Shown: positions 40,247 to 47,771 of the stretch, in pieces | Position numbering within the stretch: the first letter of the stretch is position 1 | Layout of the letters: the number at the start of each line of letters is the position of its first letter | From: Salinicola tamaricis | Lineage (GTDB): Bacteria > Pseudomonadota > Gammaproteobacteria > Pseudomonadales > Halomonadaceae | Assembly (NCBI RefSeq): GCF_003006155.1 | Contig: NZ_CP023559.1 | Location: 3,100,001 to 3,164,000 of the forward strand | DNA length: 64,000 nucleotides | Reading direction: 5' to 3' | Translations under genes and position numbers: made by a program | The notes under the pieces: generated by a model | Told to the model about the DNA's origin: nothing | Databases searched by the model: none | What the model saw: the letters and a program-made list of their open reading frames with translations, nothing else

Positions 40247-40334
40247 GGAGAGGTGTCCGAGTGGTCGAAGGAGCACGCCTGGAAAGTGTGTAAGTCGAAA
40301 GGCTTCGAGGGTTCGAATCCCTCCCTCTCCGCCA
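40247..40334 (+). tRNA. tRNA-Ser (GGA)
   Basis: 88 nt with a long variable arm (class II). Acceptor GGAGAGG/CCTCTCC, anticodon GGA in CCTGGAAAG, encoded CCA. Followed directly by a strong terminator. Confidence 0.96.
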
Positions 40335-40346
40335 CGAATTGAAAAG

Positions 40347-40373
40347 AACCGGCTTTAATAGCCGGTTTTTTTT
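40347..40373 (+). terminator. Terminator of tRNA-Ser
   Basis: Stem AACCGGC / GCCGGTT (40347-40353, 40361-40367) and a T8 run, starting 13 nt after the CCA. Confidence 0.92.
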
Positions 40374-40410
40374 GTGTCTGGCATTTGGCGCCCCCCCCCC
40401 TCCCCGCCCA

Positions 40411-41614
40411 TCACGATGGATCAGACGCGCTCGAGTGGCGCAGGCCGAGCGTCATCAGCAGCGCACAGGCCAGGGCCACCGCAGCCGTGACATGAAAGGT
40501 GTAGCTCGTGCCCCAGATAGCAGCCACCAGTCCCCCCAGCAGTGGGCCCAGCACCTGACCCAGGTACTGAAACGAGGTCGACAGGCCCATGATCCGGCCG
40601 AGGCTGCGGCCATCGCGATAGGCATGCTTGAGCGCCGACTTCAGACAGGGCAGCACACCGCCCAGCGCCAGACCCATCGCGAAGCGCAGACCCATCAGCA
40701 GATAGACACTCGTCACGAAGGCCTGGGGCACGATCAGAACGGCCCCTGCGGCAAAACCGCAGGCGGCGATACGCATGGCGCCGTAGCGGTCGGCCAGCCG
40801 GCCCAGCGCCAGCGCGGAGAGCAGGCTGCCCAGCGCGGTGACGGACAGCACGATGCCGGCGGCCGAGGCCGTCTCGAGCGGGTGATGGTCCATGCTGGCG
40901 ACGATGCTGTAGATGATGGGATCGATCGATAGATTGGCCACCAGCAGACCCGTAGTCGCGATCAGCAGGACCCATATCCTTGAGTCGACAGGCGCAGCGA
41001 CGCGCATCGGCTCGGCGTTTGACTCCCGCCGCTCGTGCTTTTCCCTGACCAGCAGGCAGGTCGCGACGACATTGAACAGGATCATGCCGCCGGAGAGAAA
41101 AAACACGTCACGCATACCGACGTGGAGCGGAAAGGAACCCACCCAGCATGGGGCCAGCCAGGCTGCCGCCCAGGATACAGGCGAAGAGCACACCTTGGGC
41201 CTGTCCTGCCCGCGCCTCGGGTGCCTCTTTCGCCATGAGGATGGTCGCCCCCGAGGTGTAGCCGCCGGCCACGCCGGCCAGCAGCCGCAGCACGAGCATT
41301 TGCCAGGCGCTGGTCGCCGCCCCCATCAGGGTCATGCAGATCAGCATCCCGACGCTGGCGCGGACCAGGTTGATCTTGCAGCCGTAACGGTCGGACAGGT
41401 GACCCCAGAGCGGCGCGAAGAGTGCGGCGCTGATAAAGGTTGCCGCGTACACCAGGCTGGACCAGATCCAGGTCCCTTCTGGCGAATGCTCACCGAGGCT
41501 GGCGAGGTAGTGTGGCAGAAAGGGCAGCATGATCGTCATGGCGACGATATTGATGAAAGACCCTGACCCTGTGACCCACAGGTTGGTTTTCCAGGCAGTG
41601 CTATGTCGCGACAT
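40411..41614 (-). CDS. MFS transporter, multidrug-type (one frameshift)
   Basis: Drug/proton antiporter-like MFS protein of about 400 residues once repaired. N-half: MSRHSTAWKTNLWVTGSGSF and first motif A GHLSDRYGCK; C-half: second motif A GRLADRYGAM and ending LGLRHSSASDPS. About 12 membrane helices in total. The frame shifts near 41130 inside LGGFLSA...LHVGMRD; one extra or two missing bases explain it. Substrate unknown. It stands between tRNA-Ser and the DJ-1 gene, with a C10 homopolymer just beyond its stop (40391-40400). Confidence 0.87.
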
Positions 41615-41855
41615 CGGCGTCCCCGTGGGCGGAAGGTATCGATAAGGAGATCGAGCGATAATGGCGAGCTCGAGGCAGAGCTTAAGGAAAATTCATCAAT
41701 GAATAAAATTCATGTTTTTTATTCTATGGATTTCCTTTAGGAATCTATGGCGCATTTATAGTTGATCGAAGCGTCATTGACCTAGCCGTTGGGAGGCGAC
41801 ATCGCGGGGCGTGGGTGGCGTGGCGGCTGACATACCAGAGGTATCTGCCACACAC

Positions 41856-41880
41856 GAAAAGACCGGCGCGAGGCCGGTCT
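41856..41880 (-). terminator. Terminator of the DJ-1 family gene
   Basis: Stem AGACCGGC / GCCGGTCT (41860-41867, 41873-41880), 5-nt loop, T4 on the minus strand (41857-41860). 56 bp past the corrected stop of the DJ-1 gene. Confidence 0.8.
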
Positions 41881-41935
41881 GCGGGTGCTGCATGGGAGGT
41901 GCGAATGTCCGGGTAGAGCCCGGGTAGCGCTTGCC

Positions 41936-42620
41936 TCAGCCGCGCAGAGCGTCGAGCAGGCACTGGGCGACCGGCGCCGAGGAGGGCGGGTTTTGACCGG
42001 TGATCAGGCGCCCATCCTGGCGGGTGTAGGGCGAAGTCGTCGGCCTTGGAGTAGCGTCCGCCGCTGGCGATCAGCGCCTCCTCGACCAACTGTGGCACGA
42101 TCTCGGTCAGCCCCACCGCATCCTCCTCGCCATTGGTGAAGCCGGTCACCTCGCGCCCTTTGACCAGCGGCTGGCCCTCGGCATCCTTGGCGTGGATCAG
42201 CACGATGGGCGCGTGGCATACCGCCGCCACCGGCTTCTGCTGGGCCCAGAAGGTTTCGATCAGGCGGATCGAGTCGGCGTCATCGACCAGGTCCCACAGC
42301 GGGCCATGGCCACCGGGATAGAAGACAGCGTCGAAGTCATCGGCGCTCACCTCGGACAGGCGTTGGGTGTGTGCGAGCTGCGCCTTGGCAGCGTCGTCCT
42401 GCTGGAAGCGGCGGGTCGCCTCGGTCTGGCTCTCCTCGGCGTCGCTCTTGGGATCGAGCGGCGGCTGGCCACCCTTGGGTGAGGCGAGGGTGAGTTCGGC
42501 CCCGGCATCCTTGAAGGCGTAGTACGGCGCGGCCAGCTCTTCGAGCCAGAAGCCGGTTTTTTCACCGGTGTCGCCGAGGCGGTCGTGGGAGGTCAGAACG
42601 ATGAGAATACGCGGTGACAT
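41936..42620 (-). CDS. DJ-1/PfpI family protein, Hsp31-like type 1 glutamine amidotransferase fold (one frameshift near the 3' end)
   Basis: 228 residues after repair. Nucleophile elbow VAAVCHAP with C135, conserved E28 in FWLEELAAPYY, and SPKGGQPPLDPKS typical of the small Hsp31/YdeA-like class (glyoxalase III or chaperone activity in relatives). The frame is lost near 42030 where the C-run in GACTTCGCCC is two bases short (or one long). The expected ending YTRQDGRLITGQNPPSS..AQCLLDALRG with stop at 41936 follows in another frame. It is divergent from a LysR gene, which may control it. Confidence 0.87.
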
Positions 42621-42762
42621 GAAGGGCTCCTTGCGGATGGCTGAAGGTCTCTCGATCCATTCTAGTCTGGCGCCGCCGATCACGTGGCGGCCACTGGGTA
42701 CCAAGGTAGGCGCTGGCGTAATATTCGGGAAATGACGTTTTTGGATATCAGGCATTCGATAT

Positions 42763-43675
42763 ATGAATATTGCGGGCAAGGATCTCAACGCTGCTCACGT
42801 TCCACGTGCTCTACACCGAGGGTAGCGTCTCTGCGGCCGCCATGCGTCTGGGGCTCAGCCAACCGGCGCTCAGTCACAAGCTGGCGCGGCTGCGCCACGA
42901 CTTCGGCGATGCGCTGTTCGTGCGGGCGCCGCGGGGGCTGACGCCGACACCACGGGCGCATGAGCTTGCGCCGCGGGTCCAGCAGTTGGTGGCCGGACTG
43001 GAGAGTTTCTTCGACTTCTGTGAGGGCAGTGACTTTCTCACCCGGGAGGCCGGGTGCATCTCTACACCACCGACTACATGGAGCAGCTACTGCTGCCGCG
43101 ACTGTTGCCGCTGATTCGGCGCGAGGCACCGCGACTGCAGCTGGTGACCCACAATACCCGCGGGCGCCTGCCCCGGGCCGAGCTGGAGAGTGGCGAGTGC
43201 GATATCGCCATCGCGGGCTTCTACGCCGACCTACCTGCCAGCTACTACCAGCAGCGGGTTCATGCCGAGGGGTTCGTGTACTGGCGGCGGCCGACAATCC
43301 GCGCCTCGGGGCGACGCTGGATCTCGAGAGTTATCTGGCATGTGAGCACTTGGTCACGACGTTGACCGGTGATCTGGATGGACTCGTCGATCGGCGGCTG
43401 CGCGAGATGGGGCGCTCGCGACGGGTGGTGGCGGGGCTATCGAGCTTTCTCGCGCCGCCGCTCTCGGTGGTCGACAGCGATCTGCTGTTGACCTGCCTGG
43501 AGAGCGTGGCGCGTCAAGCCGAGACGCATATACCGGGATTGGCGGTGCACCCCTGCCCATTGCGCTGGATGACGTGGCGGTGATCCAGACCTGGCATCAG
43601 CGCACCCACGAAGATCGTCTCCGTCGCTGGCTGCGGGGGCAGATCAAGGTACTGCTGGCCGGCGAAAGCCGCTAG
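42763..43675 (+). CDS. LysR-family regulator divergent from the DJ-1 gene (about four frameshifts)
   Basis: After repair about 305 residues: MNIAGKDLN..LLTFHVLYTEGSVSAAAMRLGLSQPALSHKLARLRHDFGDALFVR (HTH), then a PBP2 effector domain ending LRRWLRGQIKVLLAGESR. Breaks near 42793, 43053, 43278 and 43553 are each repaired by one or two bases. The last lies in a C-run. No internal stop remains after repair. Divergent placement and a 142-bp intergenic gap with the DJ-1 gene fit LysR control of that gene. Four breaks in 900 bp leave open a pseudogene. Confidence 0.8.
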
Positions 43676-43685
43676 CGGCGATGGA

Positions 43686-43848
43686 TTAGAGCCCATTCCC
43701 AAACTCTCTGACGATGGGCGCCGGGGGCAGGGCAAAGCGAGGGTCCTTTGCCAGGGATGGCAAAGGTAGCGCCCAGGGAAGGGTTCACAGCGCCCTCGCG
43801 ACGCCCTGCCGCCGGATGAGCTCACGTCGTCTAGCGGTTGGGAAATGC
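43686..43848 (-). repeat. Dispersed repeat, copy B
   Basis: Reverse-complement copy of the repeat at 27221-27381. The TTTGCCA..TGGCAAA hairpin is at about 43746-43765 and the GGCGTCGCGAGGGCGCTG block near 43788-43806. The outer ends CATTCCCAA (43694-43702) and TTGGGAAATG (43838-43847) form an imperfect terminal inverted repeat. Confidence 0.85.
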
Positions 43849-44210
43849 GTTCTTAGGCGCCGTGGCGCACGCTGAAGTCGTGTCAGGCGATGATCTAGAC
43901 CTCTTTCGGTAGTGAATTCAGCCCCTTGGTTTCGCCACGAAATCGATAATGGCGCGGGGACATCCCCTGCGTACTTACCCGGCCTACGGGCCGGGTCTTT
44001 TTTTGCCCACGATTTTTCTTTTCCTACGCTTTCTTCTTTCCCCAAGACGACTCCCGTCGCCGACTCAGAGGTCACCAGTGCCGCCGTCGAACGTCTTGCT
44101 GGCAGGCGCTGGCGCGTATGCCGGCGGCGCGAAGCTGGCGTCGTTCTATGGCGCCGCTAGCGCCACATCGGGTGCCGAATACTGCCGATGTCGCCGGGAC
44201 TGGCTTGATT
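43849..44210. other. Gene-free stretch upstream of the sRNA candidates
   Basis: 362 bp. A GATAAT hexamer at 43945-43950 lies 27 bp before the terminator at 43977-44004, so a very short transcript may end there. Between 44010 and 44210 I see no gene, repeat or RNA I can name. Confidence 0.45.
43977..44004 (+). terminator. Strong orphan terminator 1
   Basis: Stem ACCCGGCC / GGCCGGGT (43977-43984, 43989-43996), 4-nt loop, T7 at 43998-44004. No gene ends upstream within 300 bp except the repeat copy B, so it may end a small RNA. Confidence 0.85.
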
Positions 44211-44228
44211 TGTAAGAGATGTCCTACC
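44211..44228. promoter_or_regulatory. GacA-box-like palindrome
   Basis: TGTAAG-N6-CCTACC matches the GacA/UvrY upstream activating sequence TGTAAG-N6-CTTACA at 10 of 12 positions. It lies about 55 bp before a GATAAT -10-like hexamer (44269-44274), the distance expected for control of Rsm/Csr sRNAs. Confidence 0.45.
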
Positions 44229-44280
44229 AAAATTGAGCGATATCGACCTGTATCCGTCATTCGTGAATTGATAATATGGG

Positions 44281-44328
44281 CATTCGTTGTAGATCCTTGG
44301 TCCCCGGTCTTTTGGCCGGGGATTTTTT
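44281..44328 (+). ncRNA. Possible very short terminated transcript below the GacA-like box
   Basis: A -10-like GATAAT at 44269-44274 and a strong terminator at 44301-44328 (TCCCCGG / CCGGGGA, then T6) define a transcript of about 48 nt with no open frame. It has no clear GGA loops. Low confidence; the box could instead serve a neighbouring sRNA. Confidence 0.3.
44301..44328 (+). terminator. Orphan terminator 2
   Basis: Stem TCCCCGG / CCGGGGA (44301-44307, 44316-44322) and T6 (44323-44328). No protein gene upstream. Confidence 0.85.
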
Positions 44329-44469
44329 GCCTGAGTTTCGCCGCCTCATGTCGGGCTTTCTCCCGCAGCCGCTTGTCGGGCCGCGCGCGACAGCATGAAA
44401 CACAACATGTCGATAACAAAATACTACGTTTTGTAGACGCTTGTTTAACCTGAGTTGAGTTCAGTAGCT

Positions 44470-44623
44470 CTTGGATAGGCGCAAGATAGTGAATGCGAGA
44501 TCAGGGCGGATCTCCGGGAGCCGGCCAGGGAGGCTTCGCCAGGGATGCGGGGGCAGGAGGCCTCCGGTAGGTACGGAAGGGAGTCAGCGCTAGTCGGCCC
44601 GATCTCAGGATCGGCCTTTTTTT
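44470..44623 (+). ncRNA. Candidate CsrB/RsmZ-like sRNA 1 (GGA-rich, terminated)
   Basis: Nine GGA triplets occur in 138 nt (44473, 44508, 44517, 44529, 44543, 44556, 44575, 44580, 44608), about four times chance for this GC content. Several sit in small hairpins such as GCC-AGGGA-GGC (44525-44535 area) and CGC-CAGGGAT-GCG (44538-44550). A rho-independent terminator ends it (stem 44596-44604 / 44609-44616, T7 44617-44623). No open frame. This is the architecture of RNAs that sequester CsrA/RsmA. The 5' end is uncertain. No Rfam search was possible. Confidence 0.6.
44596..44623 (+). terminator. Terminator of sRNA candidate 1
   Basis: Stem GGCC(C)GATC / GATCGGCC with a one-base bulge, 4-nt loop TCAG, T7. 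Confidence 0.88.
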
Positions 44624-44653
44624 CCTTGATGATAGCGGCATCAATACCAGACA

Positions 44654-44694
44654 TCTAATCTATCCAGGATAGATATTTCACACATTAGATTAGA
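44654..44694. promoter_or_regulatory. Double palindrome upstream of sRNA candidate 2
   Basis: Outer perfect 9-bp inverted repeat TCTAATCTA (44654-44662) / TAGATTAGA (44686-44694) overlaps an inner perfect 8-bp palindrome ATCTATCC / GGATAGAT (44658-44665, 44667-44674). It runs into the -35 box at 44690, so a regulator bound here would act on the promoter. Confidence 0.6.
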
Positions 44695-44719
44695 CAGTAT
44701 TAGGACTCGGCGTTATTCT
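44690..44719 (+). promoter_or_regulatory. Promoter of sRNA candidate 2
   Basis: TTAGAC (44690-44695), 18-nt spacer, TATTCT (44714-44719). Predicted transcript start about 44726, four bases before the first GGA of the RNA. Confidence 0.55.
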
Positions 44720-44725
44720 CTGCGA

Positions 44726-44852
44726 GCAAGGATGCAACTGGAGTCGGTCACGGATGACGATGCCAGGGATGCGGATTTACCGCAGTCTTTCAGCAGGATA
44801 GGCATATGCTGATTGAAAGCCCGAGCGCTATCGCAGCGCGCTCGGGCTTTCT
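44726..44852 (+). ncRNA. Candidate CsrB/RsmZ-like sRNA 2 (RsmY/RsmZ type)
   Basis: Six GGA triplets within 69 nt (44730, 44740, 44752, 44767, 44773, 44796), about five times chance. One is the exact loop of a GTCA-CGGA-TGAC hairpin (44747-44758), another lies in the loop closed by CAGCA / TGCTG (44791-44795, 44807-44811). The RNA ends at a 14-bp perfect terminator stem (44815-44828 / 44838-44851). About 127 nt, the size of RsmY/RsmZ. It has its own promoter and no open frame. Predicted role: titration of CsrA/RsmA. Confidence 0.68.
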
Positions 44853-44855
44853 CTT
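44815..44855 (+). terminator. Terminator of sRNA candidate 2
   Basis: Perfect 14-bp stem GAAAGCCCGAGCGC with its complement, 9-nt loop, then TTTCTCTT. Confidence 0.9.
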
Positions 44856-45055
44856 ATGTCGTGTCAGTCAGTCGCGATCATGGTCGGTCGCCACGATCGT
44901 GGCCAATCGCGACAGCCACGGTCGATCTCGACGTGCCATCGGTGGGCGAGAGATCGAGCTGACACGCGCCATCCTCGGTGTACCACAGGTGCGTCTACCA
45001 TGCCGCTGCAGCAGGGCGCCGCCGGCCGTAGCCTACGCTTTCTTGCGCGCTTCGC

Positions 45056-45085
45056 TTGCCAAACCTAAGTGATTGGAATTATTAT
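45056..45085 (+). promoter_or_regulatory. Promoter of tRNA-Gly (CCC)
   Basis: TTGCCA (45056-45061), 18-nt spacer, TATTAT (45080-45085), 11 bp before the tRNA. Confidence 0.65.
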
Positions 45086-45095
45086 CGAAAGCCTT

Positions 45096-45168
45096 GCGGG
45101 TGTAGCTCAATGGTAGAGCAGAAGCTTCCCAAGCTAAGACGAGGGTTCGATTCCCTTCACCCGCTCCA
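45096..45168 (+). tRNA. tRNA-Gly (CCC), one base short in the anticodon stem
   Basis: 73 nt with CCA. Acceptor GCGGGTG/CACCCGC, anticodon CCC in CTTCCCAAG, T-loop GGTTCGATT. The 3' anticodon stem reads GCTAAG where pairing and the usual 74-nt length expect GCTTAAG, so one T is probably missing from a TT pair. The gene is otherwise normal. Confidence 0.9.
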
Positions 45169-45364
45169 ATCCAGTGTTCAAACACGTCCAGACACGCCCG
45201 CCATCTCCCGCAGCCCCGCCACGCCCGCTCTCTCGTTCAAGCGCCTCCAGGGACAGTTATGATAGCATCGCCCGTCTTGAATGGCCTATTGCCTGGTTGA
45301 CCGTCAGCCCTACACGCAGCCATCACGCGACGAGGTCGAGTGCTGCTCGCTGATGGATAAGAAG

Positions 45365-45530
45365 GCCTTTCATAACCGCTAGACGACATGGGCTTATCCG
45401 GCGGCAGGGCGTCGCGAGGGCGCTGCGAACCCCTCTCTGGCGCTACCTCCTTTGCCCTCCCTGGCAAAGAATCCCCGCTTTGCCCTGGCCCCGGTACCCA
45501 TTGTCAGAGGGTTTGGAAACGAGCTCTAAG
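45365..45530 (+). repeat. Dispersed repeat, copy C
   Basis: Direct copy of 27221-27381 with about 80-85 percent identity and small indels. Hairpin TTTGCC..CTGGCAAA at about 45451-45468, block GGCGTCGCGAGGGCGCTG near 45408-45426. Together with copy B in inverted orientation it brackets the sRNA and tRNA-Gly region. The rest of 45182-45604 shows no gene. Confidence 0.85.
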
Positions 45531-45604
45531 TGGCTCGCCGAGCTCGGGTCTTGTCCTGGTGCCATCGAGTATCGCTAGCTCGAGGCATGATGAGCGACGC
45601 GCGT

Positions 45605-45844
45605 TCAGGCGCTCTCCGTGGCTCGAGCGCGCCAGCTCAGCAGGACGTCGTCGGCGGTGATCGAAATGACGCTAACCGCCGCCTCACGCGCCAGGCGTGC
45701 CATCAGCCGAGACCAGTCGTCCTGCGTTTCGCCGGGCTGGCGCATGATGACCAGCTGCTGGCGCCGATGGCAGGTGGCCGTCTGGATAGCGCGTGAGACA
45801 CGGCGTGACAGCCGCTCGTAGGGCGAGGGAAAAGCGAGAATCAT
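45605..45844 (-). CDS. DUF1654 family small protein
   Basis: 79 residues. SPYERLSRRVSRAIQTA near the start, then RRQQLVIMRQPGETQDDWSRLMARLA and a short beta-rich end VSVISITADDVLLSW match the DUF1654 pattern (YERL..RV, DW..L, W). The family is common in Pseudomonas and Halomonas, often near phage or accessory DNA, and has no known function. ATG 45844 has a GGTGAGAG ribosome site. Confidence 0.75.
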   Translation of the reverse strand: MILAFPSPYERLSRRVSRAIQTATCHRRQQLVIMRQPGETQDDWSRLMARLAREAAVSVISITADDVLLSWRARATESA

Positions 45845-45940
45845 GACGTCTCTCACCTGGGTATGGTTTATTACAGTATAGTTGGCGACGCTCGATGCCG
45901 TAAAGCGATCCCTGGCGCGAGCGGCGGTGCTCGGCCTCGC

Positions 45941-46081
45941 TCAGCGTCTGGGGCTGGTGCGTTTACTGGCCTTGCGTGCTTGGTAGCGGGTCTGCAGCTG
46001 CTTTGCGGTGCGCTTGGCTTTGGCGCGATTTTCCGGTTTGCGCAACCAGTTGGCGATGGCGGCGAGAAGCGCGTTCTTCAT
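45941..46081 (-). CDS. Small, very basic protein of unknown function
   Basis: 46 residues: MKNALLAAIANWLRKPENRAKAKRTAKQLQTRYQARK..., net positive, with a hydrophobic N-terminal helix and a Lys/Arg-rich helix. Excellent GGAGAG ribosome site just before the ATG at 46081. Not recognised; could bind nucleic acid or membranes. The open frame extends upstream, but the ribosome site supports the short form. Confidence 0.6.
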   Translation of the reverse strand: MKNALLAAIANWLRKPENRAKAKRTAKQLQTRYQARKASKRTSPRR

Positions 46082-46193
46082 GTTCTCTCCTGTCACGGGG
46101 AAGATCTTGATTGCTGCCGTCTCACGGCTGAACGAGTTCATGACCGAGCAGCCATCTCGCTCAATGACTGGGCAACGGTGGACAGCGGCCACG

Positions 46194-46220
46194 AAAAAAG
46201 GGGCCCATAGGCCCCTTTCG
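46194..46220 (-). terminator. Terminator of the small secreted protein gene
   Basis: Stem AAAGGGGCC / GGCCCCTTT around 46199-46218, 3-nt loop, T6 on the minus strand (46194-46200). Directly after the corrected stop at 46221. Confidence 0.85.
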
Positions 46221-46560
46221 TCAGCGACGCACGGCGCCTGTCACTGGCTCTTGATTGGCATCGCCAGCTTCGACGCTGTGGCCTTCCGCGTTGATCTCGT
46301 CGAGTGACTTCGAATCTTCGATGTTGGTCGCACCGTCGGTCTCCGGACTCCATCGCGTCCAGCGACTGATTGGTGGCAGCGCTGCCGCCGGAGAAGGATG
46401 AGGCATCCTGCTCACCGCTGGCGGTGACGCCGGAGCCGGGCGCCAACGGTTCCTGGTTGGCCTGCTGTGCATCCTTGAGTGCGGCGCTATCGGCGAGCGC
46501 AGTCGTTGCGAGACCCAGCGTGAGGGCGGCGAAGGCGATAGTCGCGAGTGATTTTCTCAT
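46221..46560 (-). CDS. Small exported protein of unknown function (one frameshift)
   Basis: About 113 residues when joined. Signal peptide MRKSLATIAFAALTLGLATTALA, then an acidic, Ser/Gln-rich mature part (DSAALKDAQQANQEPLAPGS, later TNIEDSKSLDEINAEGHSVEAGDANQEP) with no aromatic core. The frame breaks near 46345 after LDAME; the second frame ends at 46221 right before the terminator, which supports the join. Not recognised; looks disordered, possibly periplasmic. Confidence 0.65.
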
Positions 46561-46971
46561 GCCAAATTCCTTTTGTGCTGAGGAAGAAGAGGGAGCGATA
46601 GCCAGTGGGCTAACACGCCATCACACTGTAGCTGCTTTGCAATCAAGATATGCGTTCAGTTGCCTCACTAACGGACTTTTCGGCACGTAAGGCGGAGCTT
46701 TGAGCATGATTTCCAGCTTGCGCCTCTGTCTGCCGATGAGGATGAAGCGGTGATCCGCGTATTTCCCGCCAGAGCCATGCTCGCCGCGTGGGCGTTCCTG
46801 GCGAGGGCTTGAACTCGATCGGGCATGGCGTCATCTATAATGGTTAGGTGAATCAGCGTTCGCCATTAGTAAGACAACGCTAAATCAAGACAGTCACCTA
46901 TTGGGTGATTGGACAACGCTCAGTTGACGTCACCAGTGGCTGGACAGCGCCCGACAGGGCAGGAGAGAGTC
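46561..46971. other. Intergenic region between divergent small genes
   Basis: 411 bp with no gene. Features: TCACC-TATTG-GGTGA inverted repeat at about 46896-46910 and two GACAACGCT direct repeats (about 46872 and 46912) upstream of the next gene. These may be operator sites; no more can be said. Confidence 0.45.
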
Positions 46972-47268
46972 ATGAACGCGCGCGATTATCTGGCCAAGCA
47001 GGGCATTGCGCTGGACAAGGAGGAGGAGAAGCCGCAGTCGCTCGAGGAGAAAGCCTGGGCCCGGGCGCGTGAGGCTGCCGAACACGGCCCACGTAGCGGC
47101 ACGCCGCACGATTGGGAGGATTGGGAGCGCTATCACGAGGCGCTGGCAAGTGGTGCCGCCGAGATAAAGGGCAAGCATCGGCCGCGTGACGGCGGGGCTG
47201 AAGAGATTGACTCGAACGCTGGCGAGAGCGTCGGAGACGACGGGGCCTCGTCTCGTTACCGCCGCTAG
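46972..47268 (+). CDS. Small charged protein of unknown function
   Basis: 98 residues: MNARDYLAKQGIALDKEEEKPQSLEEKAWARAREAAEHGPRSGTPHDWEDWERYHEAL..., rich in Glu, Arg and Trp, with no membrane segment or signal. AGGAGAG ribosome site fixes the start; an in-frame ATG upstream at 46909 is weaker. Not recognised. Confidence 0.6.
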   Translation: MNARDYLAKQGIALDKEEEKPQSLEEKAWARAREAAEHGPRSGTPHDWEDWERYHEALASGAAEIKGKHRPRDGGAEEIDSNAGESVGDDGASSRYRR

Positions 47269-47476
47269 ACAGCAGGATTGCGCAAGGCCAGCTATGCTGG
47301 TGAGCAGCCGAGCGGATCGACGCTCTGGTGTCAGTCACGCGGGTGTCCAGGCGCCGTTGCGTGTCGGTCGGCTGAGGTGACGATGGCGGTGATGAAAAGG
47401 CGCCGCAAGGGACTGTTTTATCAATGTGGGCGTTAGCGCTGGAGAGCGTGAACGTGGCCACAAAAAAGGAGGCTAC

Positions 47477-47635
47477 ATGGATATCATCCGTATCATCTTC
47501 GCCATCATTCTGCCCCCGGTGGGCGTATTCCTGCAGGTAGGCTTGGGCCTGCAGTTCTGGATTAACATCGTGTTGACACTGCTGGGCTATATCCCGGGTA
47601 TCATCCACGCGGTCTGGATCATCGCCACACGCTGA
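47477..47635 (+). CDS. YqaE/Pmp3 family membrane protein
   Basis: 52 residues with two membrane helices: MDIIRIIFAIILPPVGVFLQVGLGLQFWINIVLTLLGYIPGIIHAVWII. The LPPVGVFL and LGYIPGIIHA segments define the UPF0057/Pmp3 family, often induced by salt or envelope stress. Ribosome site AAAAAGGAGG is near perfect. Followed by a strong terminator. Fits a halophile's stress set, but that is inference. Confidence 0.93.
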   Translation: MDIIRIIFAIILPPVGVFLQVGLGLQFWINIVLTLLGYIPGIIHAVWIIATR

Positions 47636-47675
47636 GTCGCGGTGAGGAACGAAAGCAGAACGCGTATGAAGAGCG

Positions 47676-47711
47676 CAGAGGGCCGGTTTCGACCGGCCCT
47701 CTGGCGTTTTT
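47676..47711 (+). terminator. Terminator of the Pmp3-family gene
   Basis: Perfect 12-bp stem CAGAGGGCCGGT / ACCGGCCCTCTG with TTCG tetraloop, T5 after GCG. Confidence 0.92.
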
Positions 47712-47771
47712 GGAGTCTTTTCGCGCGCGCCATGAGCACGTCACGAGATCATCGTGGGCATGACGCAGGCC

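Noticed and set aside
40391..40400. Phase-variable C10 homopolymer
   Set aside because: It lies beyond the MFS stop in non-coding DNA and is neither in a promoter nor in a gene; it is more relevant as a sequencing risk.
40247..47635. Genomic island inserted at tRNA-Ser
   Set aside because: The region is accessory-looking, but there is no integrase, no repeated tRNA 3' end downstream, and no second boundary.
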